Source: Owenia fusiformis (Eukaryota > Annelida > Polychaeta > Sabellida > Oweniidae). Taken from it: a stretch of 64,000 nt of DNA. A program made the translations under genes and the position numbers. The stretch is from positions 17,553,467 to 17,617,466 of the forward strand of contig CAIIXF020000002.1 of the NCBI GenBank assembly GCA_903813345.2, read 5' to 3'. The first letter of the stretch is position 1. Each line of letters begins with the position of its first letter. A model generated the notes under the pieces. It did not search any database and had not been told where the DNA came from. It was given only the letters and a program-made list of their open reading frames with translations. Shown here piece by piece: positions 24,201 to 39,200 of this stretch.

Positions 24201-27200
24201 TCTTTATTTCCAACCTTATATTGCATTTCAACCTCCCTCTAAGTAAAAAGTACAAATTTTTGTCATAGAACTGAAACACGTCAACCAGATACGTCAAGAC
24301 ATGTCAGTTCCCTCTAAGTAAAAAGTACAAATTTTTGTCATAGAACTGAAACACGTCAACCAGATACATCAAGACATGTCAGTCCCCTCTAAATAAAAAG
24401 TGCAAATTTTTGTCATAGAACTGAAACACGTCAACCAGATACGTCAAGACATGTCAGTCCCCTCTAAATAAAAAGTGCAAATTTTTGTCATAGAACTGAA
24501 ACACGTCAACCAGATACGTCAAGACATGTCAGTCCCCTCTAAATAAAAAGTGCAAATTTTTGTCATAGAACTGAAACACGTCAACCAGATACGTCAAGAC
24601 ATGTCAGTCCCCCTCTAAGTAAAAAGTACAAATTTTTGTCATAAAACTGAAACACGTCAACTAGATACGTAAAGACATCAGTCATTTAGTCAAGACAGTT
24701 ACAGTGGGGAGCTGTAATGGAACAGGCAATATATATGAAATACACCCAATTTGAATAATGGAAGGTTTCTATGACGTGTTGTCTGGCGTAATCAACTGTA
24801 ATAGGGTATGCTGTAACAGTAACATTGACATTTAAGAACTATGTAATACCTGTATTATTTAAAGGGCTGACAAAGTCTTTTGTTTACTTATTTTTTACTT
24901 TACTTTATTTCATTTTCTTATTTTTTTATTTTCATGATATGCTTTTATTTTCAAGTGATCTGACAATGGAAAATCCTGCATGTTGTATCTTCAATAATTT
25001 TTATATCTACAAGACATTTTTTTCAGCTAATATATTGGAACAAATGGCATACTATTCAGAGAGATTAGCTCCAGAAATTCACTCTCTATTGATTTCTACT
25101 GCTTTAGTGTGTGAACATACATAGTAGATAAATGTAACAACATACATGTATATCCAAGCAAACTGTAACACCTATGTCCCAATTAACATTAATGCAATAC
25201 CTCTATTTTAAGGTTAATAAATATAGCTAATAAATGATAGCTTTTTTAACCCATGTAGGGCAAATCCAGGTCTATATATATAAAAATATTCCAAAGATTA
25301 TTGATGTAGTTTGAATTTCCATTTCTACCAATTCGCTAACAATATAAAATATTGATTGTATTGAATACAATATTTATGTCAGCCCGCCATTACATATAAG
25401 AGAAATAAATCCTAAAAGCATTTGTAAGATACACATAGCCATTTTATAAACCACCAATATACGTATTATGCAATAAAATAACATCTACATTATTTAAGTG
25501 CAACTCTCTTAAAAAGTGTAACACTTATGATAATGATATATAAAACAACATTACTTGAATCTAACACTAACATTAAAACATATAGCATTCATTGTATGAC
25601 ACAAACATGAACAATGTGTGACACAAACATGAATAATGCATAATACAAACATGAACAATGTGTGACACAAACATGAACAATGTGTGACACAAACATGAAC
25701 AATGTGTGACACAAACATGAGCAATGTGTGACACAAACATGAACAATGTGTGACACAAACATGAACAATGTTTGACACAAACATGAACAATGTATGGCAC
25801 AAACATAAACAATGTGTGACACAAACATGAACAATGTGTGATACAAACATGAACAATGTGTGACACAAACATGAACAATGTGTGACACCAACATGAACAA
25901 TGTGAGACACAAACATGAACAATGTGTGGCACAAACATGAACAATGTGTGACACCAACATGAACAATGTGAGACACAAACATGAACGATGTGTGGCACAT
26001 ATATGAACAATATGTGACATGGACATGAAGAATATATGATATTAAAATTAACAATATGCAGTATTCACAACTAACAATATCAACATCCAACATAACAAAA
26101 ACAATGCATAACATCAACATTAACAGCATTAACAATGTGTGACACCAACATAAACCATGTGAAACATCAACATGAATGATGTGTGACGTCAACATCAAAA
26201 ATGTGTAACGTCAACATGAACAAAATGTTACACCAACATGAGCAATGTGCAACATCAACCATAAACAATGTGTGACACCAATACTGACAATGTGTAACAT
26301 CAACATAAACAATATGTGACACCAACATTGACAATGTGTGACACCAACATTGACAGTGTGTAACATCAACATAAACAATGTGTGACACCAACATTGACAA
26401 TGTGTAACATGCTGAGTAAATTACATGGCACTTACAACCTCCATTGTTATCCAGAAAAGAGTGATCTTCGCATTAAAAAACAAAAAATTAATCTAAAATC
26501 ACATCTTTCTGGTTTTAAAATAGCAATATGCAAGATTTAAAAAGAGAGAATAGAAGGCTATGGCCTCTCACTATGGCTAGACCCTATAGTTCAAGAAAGC
26601 ATGTAATCATAGGAAGACACAACATAACTAGACAAAGGCATATATATTTGTGTTACCTCGACTCATCCATCAATTATAATTATAACAAGACACAACATGG
26701 TCTCATACTCCTTTAAAAGCTGATTATTGTATGAAACTTGAGACATCTACTAAGACATTTATGTTATAAAATATTATTTTCTTGTGAATTTCCACTACAG
26801 TTTTTGAACATCCTCGATAATGTAACAATAGAGAGGTGGGGTCAGTCTATCACTTTTCAAGATCTTGATAATCTAAAATTCACCTGGTTTTGAAGTGTGT
26901 CTTTTTTCAAAAACAGTCCTTGAGCTACATATATCTTGATATTCATACTATTTTCTCATATTCATATTGGTTCCTTTTCAATGATTTATAATACATCTGG
27001 ATTGGAAATAGAGACAAAAATAGAGACATTTAAGTTGTTTTTATATTTGCCGCTTATGTATTCATATATATTTATGCAGAATTTTGCTGTGACTTGCACC
27101 ATTTAAGAAACTATTGGATACCTCATACCAAGTGAGCCTTGATTGTAATTACTCATTGTCTTGTTTTAATCCACTCTTATTCCCTTAAACGCAAACTGAA

Positions 27201-30200
27201 CGTTAAAGTAAAATTCAATACAAAATGAAAGAAACTGACTCCAATGCTGTATATGGTCCCATGCTAGTTAACATATTTTTTTATTCTTCCTCGTAAAAGC
27301 ATCCAAATGGTATGATTTTTGATTTATAGGTTGCAAGAAGTATAACAGTGGCTTACATGATCTCACAAGGTGATCCATCAATGATCATGGAGTTTCTTTC
27401 CTTATGAAACCTACCCTGGTCTCAACACCTAGTGTGCTACCCTCTATCATAGTGAAGATTTTGTACTCTGAGCTCACAAGTTTGTACACTGCCCTCTAAC
27501 TAAAAGTGATGAATATATTTTAGCGTTTAACCAATCAGAGAGCACTACACAGCGAATATACTGTACCCAGAGCTAGTAAACTATCCTCTAATAACTAAGA
27601 TCGATCATGTTACAGTTTGATAATCAACAATTCTCTATCCTTGATATGACTTCAAATAGGCAAATAATAACTTAGGATTCATATCCTTGACTGCTAAATT
27701 AAAAGGAAACTAATCTGACAATTGTCGGCTCTGATTTTGCTTGTCAATAAATATACTTGGTTTATATCCTATGCCAAGTAGAAAAAAAAAATGTGAAAAA
27801 TTGAAAAAATGTGAAAAAATTAAAATTTTTCTTAGAAAACTACTAGGTATAGGATAAAGCAGTTATAATGTACGGTCAGTTTGGATATGGGGTTTTAATC
27901 CCTTGTGAGATATGCACATCTACCTTCGGTCCCTAGTCCCTACTGTCCCTCAGGTAGATATGCATATATCCCTCTGGAGTCTGGATATATAAACCCCATA
28001 TCCAAAACCTCCCGGTACATAACCCTTACTATTTATCCGTCAGATAAAAGAGTGATTTTGCATTCTTGGAAAGGGTACATACAAGAGCTAAATAAATGAT
28101 TTATCTGAAGCAAACAACCTGCTTAGCTTTTTACAATTTGATTAATATATAATAAACTACAAAGACACAAATAGTGATGTACATCGCACTTTGTAGAGCG
28201 AAATAGCAGCCATGCAATTTACCCAGCATGCCCAAAACCTAATCTGATTATGGCACTAATCTAAGTTATCTGCTCTTGCATCTGAATTTATACGGATACC
28301 GTATTCTCTGTAATTAGCGCCCAGGGCGTTTAGAAAATTGAAAATACATTATTTAGACCATTCTAATAAGCGCCCATGTATGAAAGAAATCAGAAATCCC
28401 GAGGAATTTCATGTATGGCAATTTTTCTTGACAAGAATGCATTTTCTTCAACATATTTTTATAATAATATGACAAGTGCTGTTATTGGAGAGAATACGGT
28501 AAAGATCGCTTAGACAATATTGACAGTGGTTGAAGACCCGTCTATGTCTAATTTATTTCCGGCACGCCCACTTTGTCATTATCGCCGATTACCTTCAATA
28601 TTTCCACTAGAGACTGCTGGATATCGATCTAAAGTTATACATTATTTCTAATTTGATGAGAGATCATCATTATTCGTGTAAAAGTCGTGCAAAAGTCGAG
28701 AAACATTAAAAAGAAACCAGAAAGTTCACGACCTTGACATGCGCAGAACATCTGCGCAGTAGCTTTTGAAATTTCTGAATGCCGATAAAGAACAATTCCT
28801 TCATTCATTATGGACTATTTGGAGACAATATTAGCATGGTATGGTGTGGGAAGCACCCATCGATAGATATGTATCGAGAGGATGCATAGAATTACAAAAC
28901 GCGTCGTGTTTACAGCAGTTTTAGGGTAAGTACTCTATTATCGCCCGCTCCTGGATTTTGAGAAATATTTTTTTCCTGATATATTCTTCAATTCTTGTTG
29001 ATTCCTCGATGTTTCTTGAACTTTGTGAAGCGGGGTGGGCGCTTATTAGAGAGTGGGCGGTAATTACAGAGAATACGGTAAGTGGTTTTCCTTGGATTTT
29101 GATGGCAAGATGTGGAACTTCAGCCCTTACACACAGACGTGCTCATCAGCACAACATGACAATAATATAGCTTTGAAGTACGATAAAATTTCAAATAGAG
29201 ATATGGCATCCATTTGAGATTATTCAAATCTGTAATCTTTTGATCCAAACACTGGTTTTGGAACCCTAATTGTCTTGTTCATGTTTTGTGACAAATATCA
29301 ACAAGGCATTAACATGACAAAATGTCACCACCCAGTTGCTCACAATATTATTATTTCAATGTTAAGTCAGATATGAATTTCTGAGAACTTGTAGATGATT
29401 TTGAAAAAAAAATTGGTGAAAGGAGAAGGATAACTAGACATGTAAATTGAACAAGTTCAATTTAAGACTCCAGATTTCAGACTTTTTTTAAGCTGAGTCA
29501 TCCAAATACTAGTAAGCTGAGTCATTCAGAATAAGCTGAGTCAGCTAGAATATAGACATTTAGACAACTCTTAAGAATGTTATCTTCGACTCCATTGGCT
29601 TAACATGGGAATATCATCATATCGACTTTTCGAGACTTCAAACCGCTATAACTATCTAACCAGTAGTTGGATCGAAATTTGGTTTGCAGATTCTGATTCC
29701 TGAGAAAATTCTACCCTTAATCGATAACTCATACGTTAAATTTGGAGAACTTTTTATTTTGACCTACTTTTCGGACACCATATCTTAAAAGTGGGTCAAA
29801 ATACTTTCTGACGGCAGAAGGCTAACACTATAAGCACACTCTTTGCTACCTGTATACAAAATTTTGAAGTAAATTATTAAAGTGTAGTGTCAGAATCGCA
29901 AAAATAAGGAAAAACTATGAATTTGACCTAGATTTTGACCTAGGCATTTTGGTGTCCAAATTTTAAAGCTAGATAGCCTTCGAGGTCCCCTTCTTTTATA
30001 GGCTTTCAGAATGTTAAGCTGTACTCAGTTTATATCTGGTATTTTACATTTCAAAAAAATCTTTTTTCTCATTGACATAACATGGGGCACCAAATTTAGC
30101 GATTTTTGAGCTTTCAAAACGCCATAACTTCCGAACCGAAAGTCGGATTGAAATTTGGTTTGCAGATTCAGATTCCTGGGAAAATTCTACCCTTAATTCA

Positions 30201-33200
30201 TAGCTCATATGTCAAATTTGGAGAACTTTTTATTTTGACCTACTTTTGGACACCATATCTCAAAAGTGGGTCAAAATACTTTCTGACGGCAAAAGGCTAA
30301 CACTATAAGCACACTCTTTGCTACCTGTATACAAAATTTTGAAGTAAATTATTAAAGTGTAGTGTCAGAATCGTAAAAATAAGGAAAAACTATGAATTTG
30401 ACCTAGATTTTGACCTAGGCATTTTGGTGTCCAAATTTTGAAGCTATGTAGCTTTTGAGGTCCCTTTCTTTTATAAGCATTCATTATGTTTAGCTGTACT
30501 CAGTCTATATCCTGTATTTTACACTTCGAAAAAGTCTTTTTTCCCATTGACTTAACATAGGCACCAAATTTAGAGATTTTTGAGCTTTCAAAACGCCATA
30601 ACTTCCGAACCGGAAGTCTGATCCAAATTTGGTTTGCAGATTCGGATTCCTGAGATCATTCTACACTTATTTCATAACTCGCATGTTGAATTTGGAGAAC
30701 TTTTTGTTCTGACCTACTTTCCGGACGCCATATCTCAAAATCGGTAAGAGTAATCAAAATTCTGATGTCATATCTTTGCTTCGCCTTTTTCTAAGCTACA
30801 CGATGAAAAAAAGATGAAGGAGTTACAAAGAATATTGACGAAGATATGATGAAGAATGTTGAAAATGTAAGATTTGACCTAGTTCTTGACCTTTGACCTA
30901 GATAAAAATTTGACATAATTTCCCAGAAAGCCAGATACAGTCTTTAGTTAACCATGTAAGTTGGATTAAGTAAGATGCTATAGTTGGAGAGAAAATCTGT
31001 TAGGAGGAAGAAGAAAGAAAGAAAAAGAAGAATAACTAGATTTTGGAAATTGAACGAGTTCAATTTCAGACTCCAGATCTAGACTTTTTTTAGCCGAGTC
31101 ATCCAGAATAAACCAAGTCATCCAAAATAAGCTAAGTCATTAAGAAAAAGAAGGATGGATGGATGGATGGATGGATGGGTGGATAAAAAAGGAAGGATAG
31201 GATAGAATAGGAAGGAACGATAGGATAGAATAGGAAAGAAGGATAGAATAGAATAGGAAGAAGGGATAGAATAGGAAGGAGAGGATACGAAGCAAGGGTA
31301 GATAGGAAGGATAGGATAGGATCAGAAAGGAAGGATGGATGTATTTTCAATATTTTCTTCTCTATTCTTGACTTTCTATCAGGATACCATCAGATCGATT
31401 TTTCTTGAAATTTCAAAACGCCATAACTTCTGAACCGGAAGTCGGATCGAAATTTGATTTGCAGATTCGGATTCCTGACAAAATTCTACCTCTAATTCAT
31501 AACTCAAACATTAAATTTGGCGAATTTTTATTTTGACCCACTTTTCGGACACGCCATAACTTCGGAACCGGAAGTCGGATTGAAATTTAGTTTGCAGATT
31601 CGGATTTCTGAGAAAATTTTATTTTTAATTCATAACTCAAACGTTAAATTTGGAGAACTTTTTATTTTGACCTACTTTTCGGATACCATATCTCAAAAGT
31701 GGGTCAAAATACTTTCTGACGGCAAAAGGCTAACGCTATTAGCACACTCTTGGCTACATGTATACACAATTTTGAGGAATATAATTAAAGTGTAGTGTCA
31801 GAATCACAAAAATAAGGATAAACTATGAATTTGACCTAGATTTTGACCTAGGGATTTTGGTGTCCAAATTTTGAAGTTAGGTAGCCTTTGAGGTTCCCTT
31901 CTTTTATAGGCTTTCATTATTTTAAGCTGTACTTAGTCTATATCTCGTATTTTACACTTCAAAAAAATCTTTTTTCCCATTGACATTACATGGGGCACCA
32001 AATTTAGCGATTTTTGAGCTTTCAAAATGACATTACTTCCGAACCGGAAGTCGGATCGAAATTTGGTTTGCAGATTCGGATTCCTTGGAAAATTCCATAC
32101 TTAATTCATAACTCACCCGTTAAATTTGGAGATTTTTTTATTTTGACCTACTTTTCGGACACCATATCTCAAAAGTGGGTCAAAATACTTGCTGACGGCA
32201 AAAGGCTAACACTGTTAGCACACTCTTGGCTACACATATACACAATTTCGAAGAATATAATTAAATTGTAGTGTCAGAATCGCAAAAATAAGGAAAAACT
32301 TTGAATTTGACCTAGATTTTGACCTAGACCCTGGACCGGATTTGGACCTAGACTTGACTTGGACCTGGACCAACACTAGACTTGGACCTGGACTGGACCT
32401 TGACTTGGACCTGGAAATGGACTGGACTGGCATTTTTTCAATTTTTTTTACTTTTCTTGACTTTCTATAAGGGTACAATCAGATCGATTTTTCGCGAAAT
32501 TTTAAAACGTCATAACTCCTGAACCGGAAGTCAGATTTCAATTCAGTTTTCAGATTCGGAATCCTGAGAAAATTTCCTATAAGACCAATATCCTGGACAT
32601 TGGATTCGGAGAACTTTTTTTTGGACCTCGTTTTCGGACACTGATATCTCGAAAACGGTTCGAGATATCAAAAATCTAAATCGTATTACGTTATTCTACT
32701 TTTTTATGAGGAACACAATGAAAAAAACCTGGATCAAAAATATTGAAGGACGACCGAGATAATGGGAAAAAGTGACAAAGTACTGGATTTGACCTAGTTC
32801 TTGACCTTTGACCTAGATAAAAATTTGACCCTATTTCCCACCAACTAGATACTATACCTAAATTGACCATATAATAGTCTTGAAAAGATACCTTATAGTT
32901 GTTGAGAAAACTTGATCAGTATAAGAATAATAAGAAGAATAAGAATAAGAAAAGAGGCAAAAACAATAGACTCCAGATTTTCAATCTGGAGTCTAATAAG
33001 AAAACAGGCAAAAACAATAGACTCCAGATTTTCAATCTGGAGTCTAATAATGGATATCTTTAACCTTTAGCGTGCTGCCCGCGGACTCGTCCGCCGAGAC
33101 TAAAATGTCTCTCACAACTGCCGGCGGACCCGTACGCCCGATTTCAAACTTTTAAAAACTTTACTTTTTCGCGCCATTCGTATTGTCCAATTAGATTGCC

Positions 33201-36200
33201 CGATTTATTCAGTGCCTAACATGACTTCCTGTTGACCTAGAAATGCGATATTTCGAAAAATAATTCTCAATTCAACAATTTAAACAGTGTTTAAGTCGTT
33301 TTTAGTGAACGAATCGTACAAAATGGTGGACAAATACGATCACAACGAAAATGTGGAGGAAATGGATTACGATTTCGAGCTCTTTAGGCTCTTGGAAGCC
33401 GATAACGGTCATCGAAAATAGAAGCTAGAATATTTTCTGAATTGAAAAATTGAACATTTGATCGCTGCAAATTCAGATTTGGATTCTGACCAGACGAAGA
33501 GGCGGAGCGGCGGATTCCGGAGGAGTATTCATGGTATATTTATGCCCAGTCGTGTTAATGTACGAAAAAATTCATGAGAACATTTATTTCATGAGCCAGG
33601 CCACTGTGTCTTCCCTTTGTGAAAATTTTATCCAGATTCATTCAGTAGTTATTGAGATATTAATTATTTAGTCCAGGCATATCATTTTTTGCACTCTTTG
33701 AAAAATAAGCCAGTTGCGTGGGATATATTTGCTGAAATAAGGCAGCATGGTAAAGGTTAAAACCCCAAAGGAATCACTTATTCCTTTAAAGTGGTTAACT
33801 GTGTGTCAAAACGCAACAAATTGATGCAGCAAAAATTAAGAAGCAGGGGTGGAAGGAGTTGAAAATCAGAACAACATTTCAGAAAAATGTGGGTGGGTTG
33901 ATTGCATCTTTCCTGTCTCAAAGTCGAAATTATTTTATCATCTCTATGAGTGCTTTTCCTGGAGGTAATGCATTGATCTAACATATGCACTTGTTTAAAT
34001 CCTCAGAGAATAGCCAAAATCCAACATATGACATATGATATAATCTTTTTTGACCTTGAGAAGGTCATTGAAGGTCAAACCTCAAATCTAAAGTCAGATT
34101 TGGACTTTTGATAACTTATAGATGATTTTGAAAAAAACTTGAGTCAATTTGAAAAATTGAAAAAATACCTTTTTGACCTTTTTTTACCTTAAAAAGGCCA
34201 TTGAAGGTCAAATATGGTCAGATTAGAACTTCTGAAAACTTGTAGATGATTTAGGAAAAAATTGAAGTCAGTCAAGACAGTATTTGTTAAGTAATTGGAA
34301 GTTGTGATAATTTGTCACAGACGATAACCACCGATCACCAACCACCAAACACCAATCGCCGCCACAGAAAAAAGGGGAGACCGTAACAATATATCTCCAC
34401 TTTTTGGTGGTGACATGAAAATCAAAATATTTTACTGTTGATATGTCCTGGAATATATTAATATATGAGAAAGCATATTCAGTATACGCATATGATTCTT
34501 TTTATGTGTCTACTTATTTTACAGATCCTTAGATATATATACATTATCAGGTACTCCCTGACTGTAGTTTCCATGATTAGCTACCTGTATGGTTGTTTAC
34601 TCGTTGTGGTACTCCCTATTTTGAAAACAACATATATGTAAGGCTGTAAGCAGACATCACACTTCTAAGCTTTAAAAAAGATACTGCAGATTTAGGTGCT
34701 CTCATAGGTACAGATCTTCGAAAATGAATAATTTTCTAATGGACTTGCAATAGACTTCTATATGTTATCAACTGTAAGATATGAACAAATTAAAAGCATC
34801 TAATTCTCCATAAAAATAAGAGATCCAACAGCCAGGAGTGTAATAAGCACTATATACCAAAGTTACATTGCGAGCATTGGCTGATTAAAATACACCTGGG
34901 ACCTATGATAACAAGGCATCCATTTGCATCTCAATTTCTCAGCGTTCAATCTATTAACACTGTCTAATTGACTGAACCAATACCTTGTTTATCTAACAGC
35001 AACTCTCTGTTTGTCTTATATCTAGCACCACATTTAAGACTTCCACCAAGTCCTTATTAGTTTTACATATAACTAACTCAAGTTTGGTACATTTCGTGAC
35101 CCTGTTCATTTATCTTCACGCCCCTAGGCCAGCCTGTTAGTTTAACATCAGTCCCCTAGGCCCTGTTAGTTTAACATCAACGCCCTAGGCTCTGTTAGTT
35201 TTATATCAAGCCTCTAGGCCCTGTTCGTTTTACATAAAATCCCTAGGCCCTGTTAGTTTTACATGAAGCCCCTGGTCCCTGTTAGTTTTACATGAAGCCC
35301 CTTAACCTTGTTAGTTTTACATCAAGCTCCTAAGCCCTGTTAGGTTAAGATCAAGCCCCTAAGCCCTGGTAATTTAACATTAAGCTCCTAGGCCCTGTTA
35401 GCTTTACATCAACCCCCTGCTTTTGTTACATCTAGCAACATTTTGCCAAAATTCAAGTCTCTGTTAGTTTAACATCAAGCTCCTGTTTTAGTTACATCTA
35501 CCTCCATCTTGTCACAATTCAAGTCCCTGTTAGTTTAACATCAAACCCCTGTTTTAGTTACATCTACCTCCATCTTGTCACAATTCAAGTCCCTGTTAGT
35601 TTAACATCAAACCCCTGTTTTAGTTACATCTACCTCCATCTTGTCACAATTCAAGTCCTTGTTAGTTTAACATCAAGCTCCTGTTTTAGTTAAATCTACC
35701 TCCATCTTGTCACAATTCAAGTCCCTGTTAGTTTAACATCATGCCCCTGTTTTAGTTAAATCTACCTCCATCTTGTCAAAATTCAAGTCCCTGTTAGTTT
35801 AACATCATGCCCCTGTTTTAGTTAAATCTACCTCCATCTTGTCACAATTCAAGTCCCTGTTAGTTTGACATCTAGCCCCTGTTTTAGTTACATCTACCTC
35901 CATCTTGTCACAATTCAAGTCCTTGTTAGTTTAACATCAAGCTCCTGTTTTAGTTACATCTACCTCCATCTTGTCACAATTCAAGTCCCTGTTAGTTTAA
36001 CATCAAACCCCTGTTTTAGTTACATCTACCTCCATCTTGTCACAATTCAAGTCCCTGTTAGTTTAACATCAAGCCCTTGTTTTAGTTACATCTACCTCCA
36101 TCCTGTCGCAATTCAAGTTCCTGTTAGTTAAACATCAAGCCCCTGTTTTAGTTACATCTACCTCCATCTTGTCACATATCAAGTCCCTGTTAGTTTAACA

Positions 36201-39200
36201 TCAAGCCCCTGTTTTAGTTACATCTACCTTCATCTTGTCACATATCAAGTCCCTGTTAGTTTAACATCAAGCCCCTGTTTTAGTTGCATTTAGCTCTATT
36301 GTTGCATATTAAGTCCCTGTTCATATTATAATAACATCTCTGCTATGATTACATCAAGCCCTCTAATTAGAATGGCTAAACTGAGAGGGGGAAAGATGAG
36401 GCCACATCAGAATAGATGGTAGGGGATGGGGGGGGGGGGGGTAAGACGAACATTATAAACCTATCACACAGAAAACAGAAAACTGCTACAGATTTCCTAC
36501 CACTAAATGCATAAAGTTAGTATGCTCTCACTTCCAGTTACTAAAATTGTTAGATTTACTCGTTCAGACAGATTGATTATAGATTGCTATTTCATGAAGC
36601 ATCAGTGTGTTAAAATGTTATGCTTTCACACTGCAACTTTCACCAACTGTTAGCAGGTATCTTTGCTCAACATTCCACCTCTATCAGACCATTCAAGCCA
36701 CAAACATTATGATATAAGAAACAGATTTTCAATTGCATTGCAATGATCCTACATCCTATAAGCAAAATTGAATTTTAATCTGATGAGTGCATAAGACTTG
36801 AGATGAATCTGATTGGTTTATAGAATTGACCAAAGTATCTGATTGGTTCAAGGGCTTATTTAATACCCAGGGTTCAAGGAGGATTGGCTCCCAGAATGCA
36901 ACACCGATATTCTGCAAAACAATCACCTAGCGATAGCTTTGTTTGCAGACACGAATAGCAAATGACGCATGCGTGGAGATTAAAGAATATCGAGTTGGAA
37001 CCCTGGCTTCCAATCCTCCTTGCCCAGGGTTTAAAGGGACCCAACACAATGGTCACATGATCAGTCGTGTGGAGGTAAGCTCCCAGTTGAAATAAAAGCA
37101 CTGTCCTCCTTTGGTTTCTGTGAAAAGTAGCTAATACCCTCATGTATTGGTCAGTTTGTGTGTCACACGACTAATCCATATCATATGCTTCATTCAACAC
37201 ATTTTATGCTATTGAGCTGCATATATAAACAGTACTTTGCAACTAAGGTCACACAGTATACTTACCCCTTGCAAATTGTAATTTATTGAATTCACAGTAA
37301 ACCCATCAATTTTTAAGAAGACAAAGAATATTGTTCTCATGGATCTATTATTTATGTAAGACTAACTATGGAAATATAAATATGAAATAATATGTTAGCT
37401 TGAAGTCATATATAAGATGAAAATATATGTTCATGCATTTGCATTTTTCCAAAGGGAATGTTCCCATGGAAGTAAATACAGGTGCAATATATAATTTATA
37501 TGTATATCTATGTCATCTGTCTATACATGCGCGTATAGCCTAGTGTTACATGTGAACAAGATGGTTCTGGAAAGAAATGAGCGTGGCAGATTTGCTAAAA
37601 AGCCACATACACCACAAAAGCAAGACCAATTTGAAAGTAAGTTCATTATTCTCAAGGGTACACTTCAAGTGAAAGCTACATTGCTACAGGGTGGCCTATC
37701 ATTCTGAGACAAATGTATTATCCAACGATTGTGATTTTCGAAGCTAAAATATGATATCTTGAGCAGATGGAAATACATTCCCACGAGATATGTTCTTTAG
37801 TCAAAAGTGATAACTATTTATTGAGTGTAATGAAATGTATCCTTCGCTAACTGCTTTCGTTTGAGATAATTATCATGAAATGTTTTTAAATTAATTTTTA
37901 TGTGTGTCATTGATCCTAATCCACCCTGTAGTCTGGTGTTTGTAGAGCATTGCGACTCGTACAACTTATTCTCACAAATATCAAACCTCATTTACTAATT
38001 TTTTGTGTGAATATGAAGAGCCCAAGCATTGCCTTTTTATGTTTATTGTATAGCTATATTTAGCCTTGATATCCATGATTTTTTAAAACAAAATCTCACC
38101 GTTAGATTTCGAGCTATTCATGTTTACTCATTTGTCTAATTGGAAAACAATGTAAATCTCATTTTTTCAAAGGAAAAAAATTGAAATTCTAAGACGGTGA
38201 AAAATCATTAAAAAATACACAGATTCAGAATCCGGCAAGCATTTTCCCTTATTCCTCTCCGTTAAGAAGTTTTGCAAGGTGTTGGATTCCTTTAAGTTGT
38301 GTACCAAACGAAACGAGACATGACATCCGGGGCTTTGTATGATCTTCATTAGCGAGGTGTATAGAGGGGTCAGTTTTCTCAGACCTAGGTACCTTTTTCT
38401 GTACCGCTTTGCGGTTATTTTACTCTTTGGCATTGCAATCTGTTCATATCATTGATGAACTTATATATATGATATCTAAGTAACGGTTAATATGAACAGA
38501 ATAAAGGGAAATGTAATTTAAGTGGCGATTGTGTTTTTTCTGCTTTTGTGTGTCACCCTGCTTCGGAAATCCCCATAACAATCTATGGCTCACATGATTA
38601 TGCAGATGAGAAGACCCCATTGGTTTCCCGGCAGAACAAGCAAAACAGACACGGACAATCTTTGTTTTAACTATTGTTTCTGAAAGGTTCATCATGACCA
38701 AAATTCACTAAACTATAGAAAATATGTTACGTTAAAAGGAGAGATTATTTTTACTTAAACCAATCATCAACATGTGCTAACATATTCAGCTCTCGACTTC
38801 ATGTCCAAAGGGGGGGGGGGTGTTCACACAATTTGCGAATGTTCCTGGTATTACTTTTGACATTGATTGGTTGTCAGAATGCAACTTTCAGCTGTCAGCT
38901 ACTGGATTAACCTATTAATTTTCATAGATTAACCCGTCATTTTGAAGTTGACTTAACAAACAACATGTTAGTCAACAAACAGTGATCAATGATTGCATGA
39001 TGCCATTGCAATGATCAATTTTAATAAAGCCCCTCGGTTGAAATAGTGAAGATAGGTCATCGTTAATTGCTGCTAAATAGGCAGTTTAACCTATTATTTA
39101 GGTCAGTGATTGGGTTTGAAGCAATAGCTTGCAGCTACAAGGATGTATGGGAGATACTATTCATATTTTAATGAGTTTGCCATCAAATTGTAATCAACCC

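Noticed and set aside
23060-24684. Regular repeat spacing resembling a CRISPR array
   Set aside because: The units are contiguous 130-bp and 75-bp satellites without unique spacers, in a eukaryotic intron.
25551-26198. A 215-codon minus-strand open frame rich in Cys/His/Val
   Set aside because: It is the translation of a 22-bp satellite; overlapping frames of 145 codons are open for the same reason and there is no start or splice context.
35865-36131. An 88-codon repetitive frame
   Set aside because: It is produced by the 66-bp satellite, whose period is a multiple of three.
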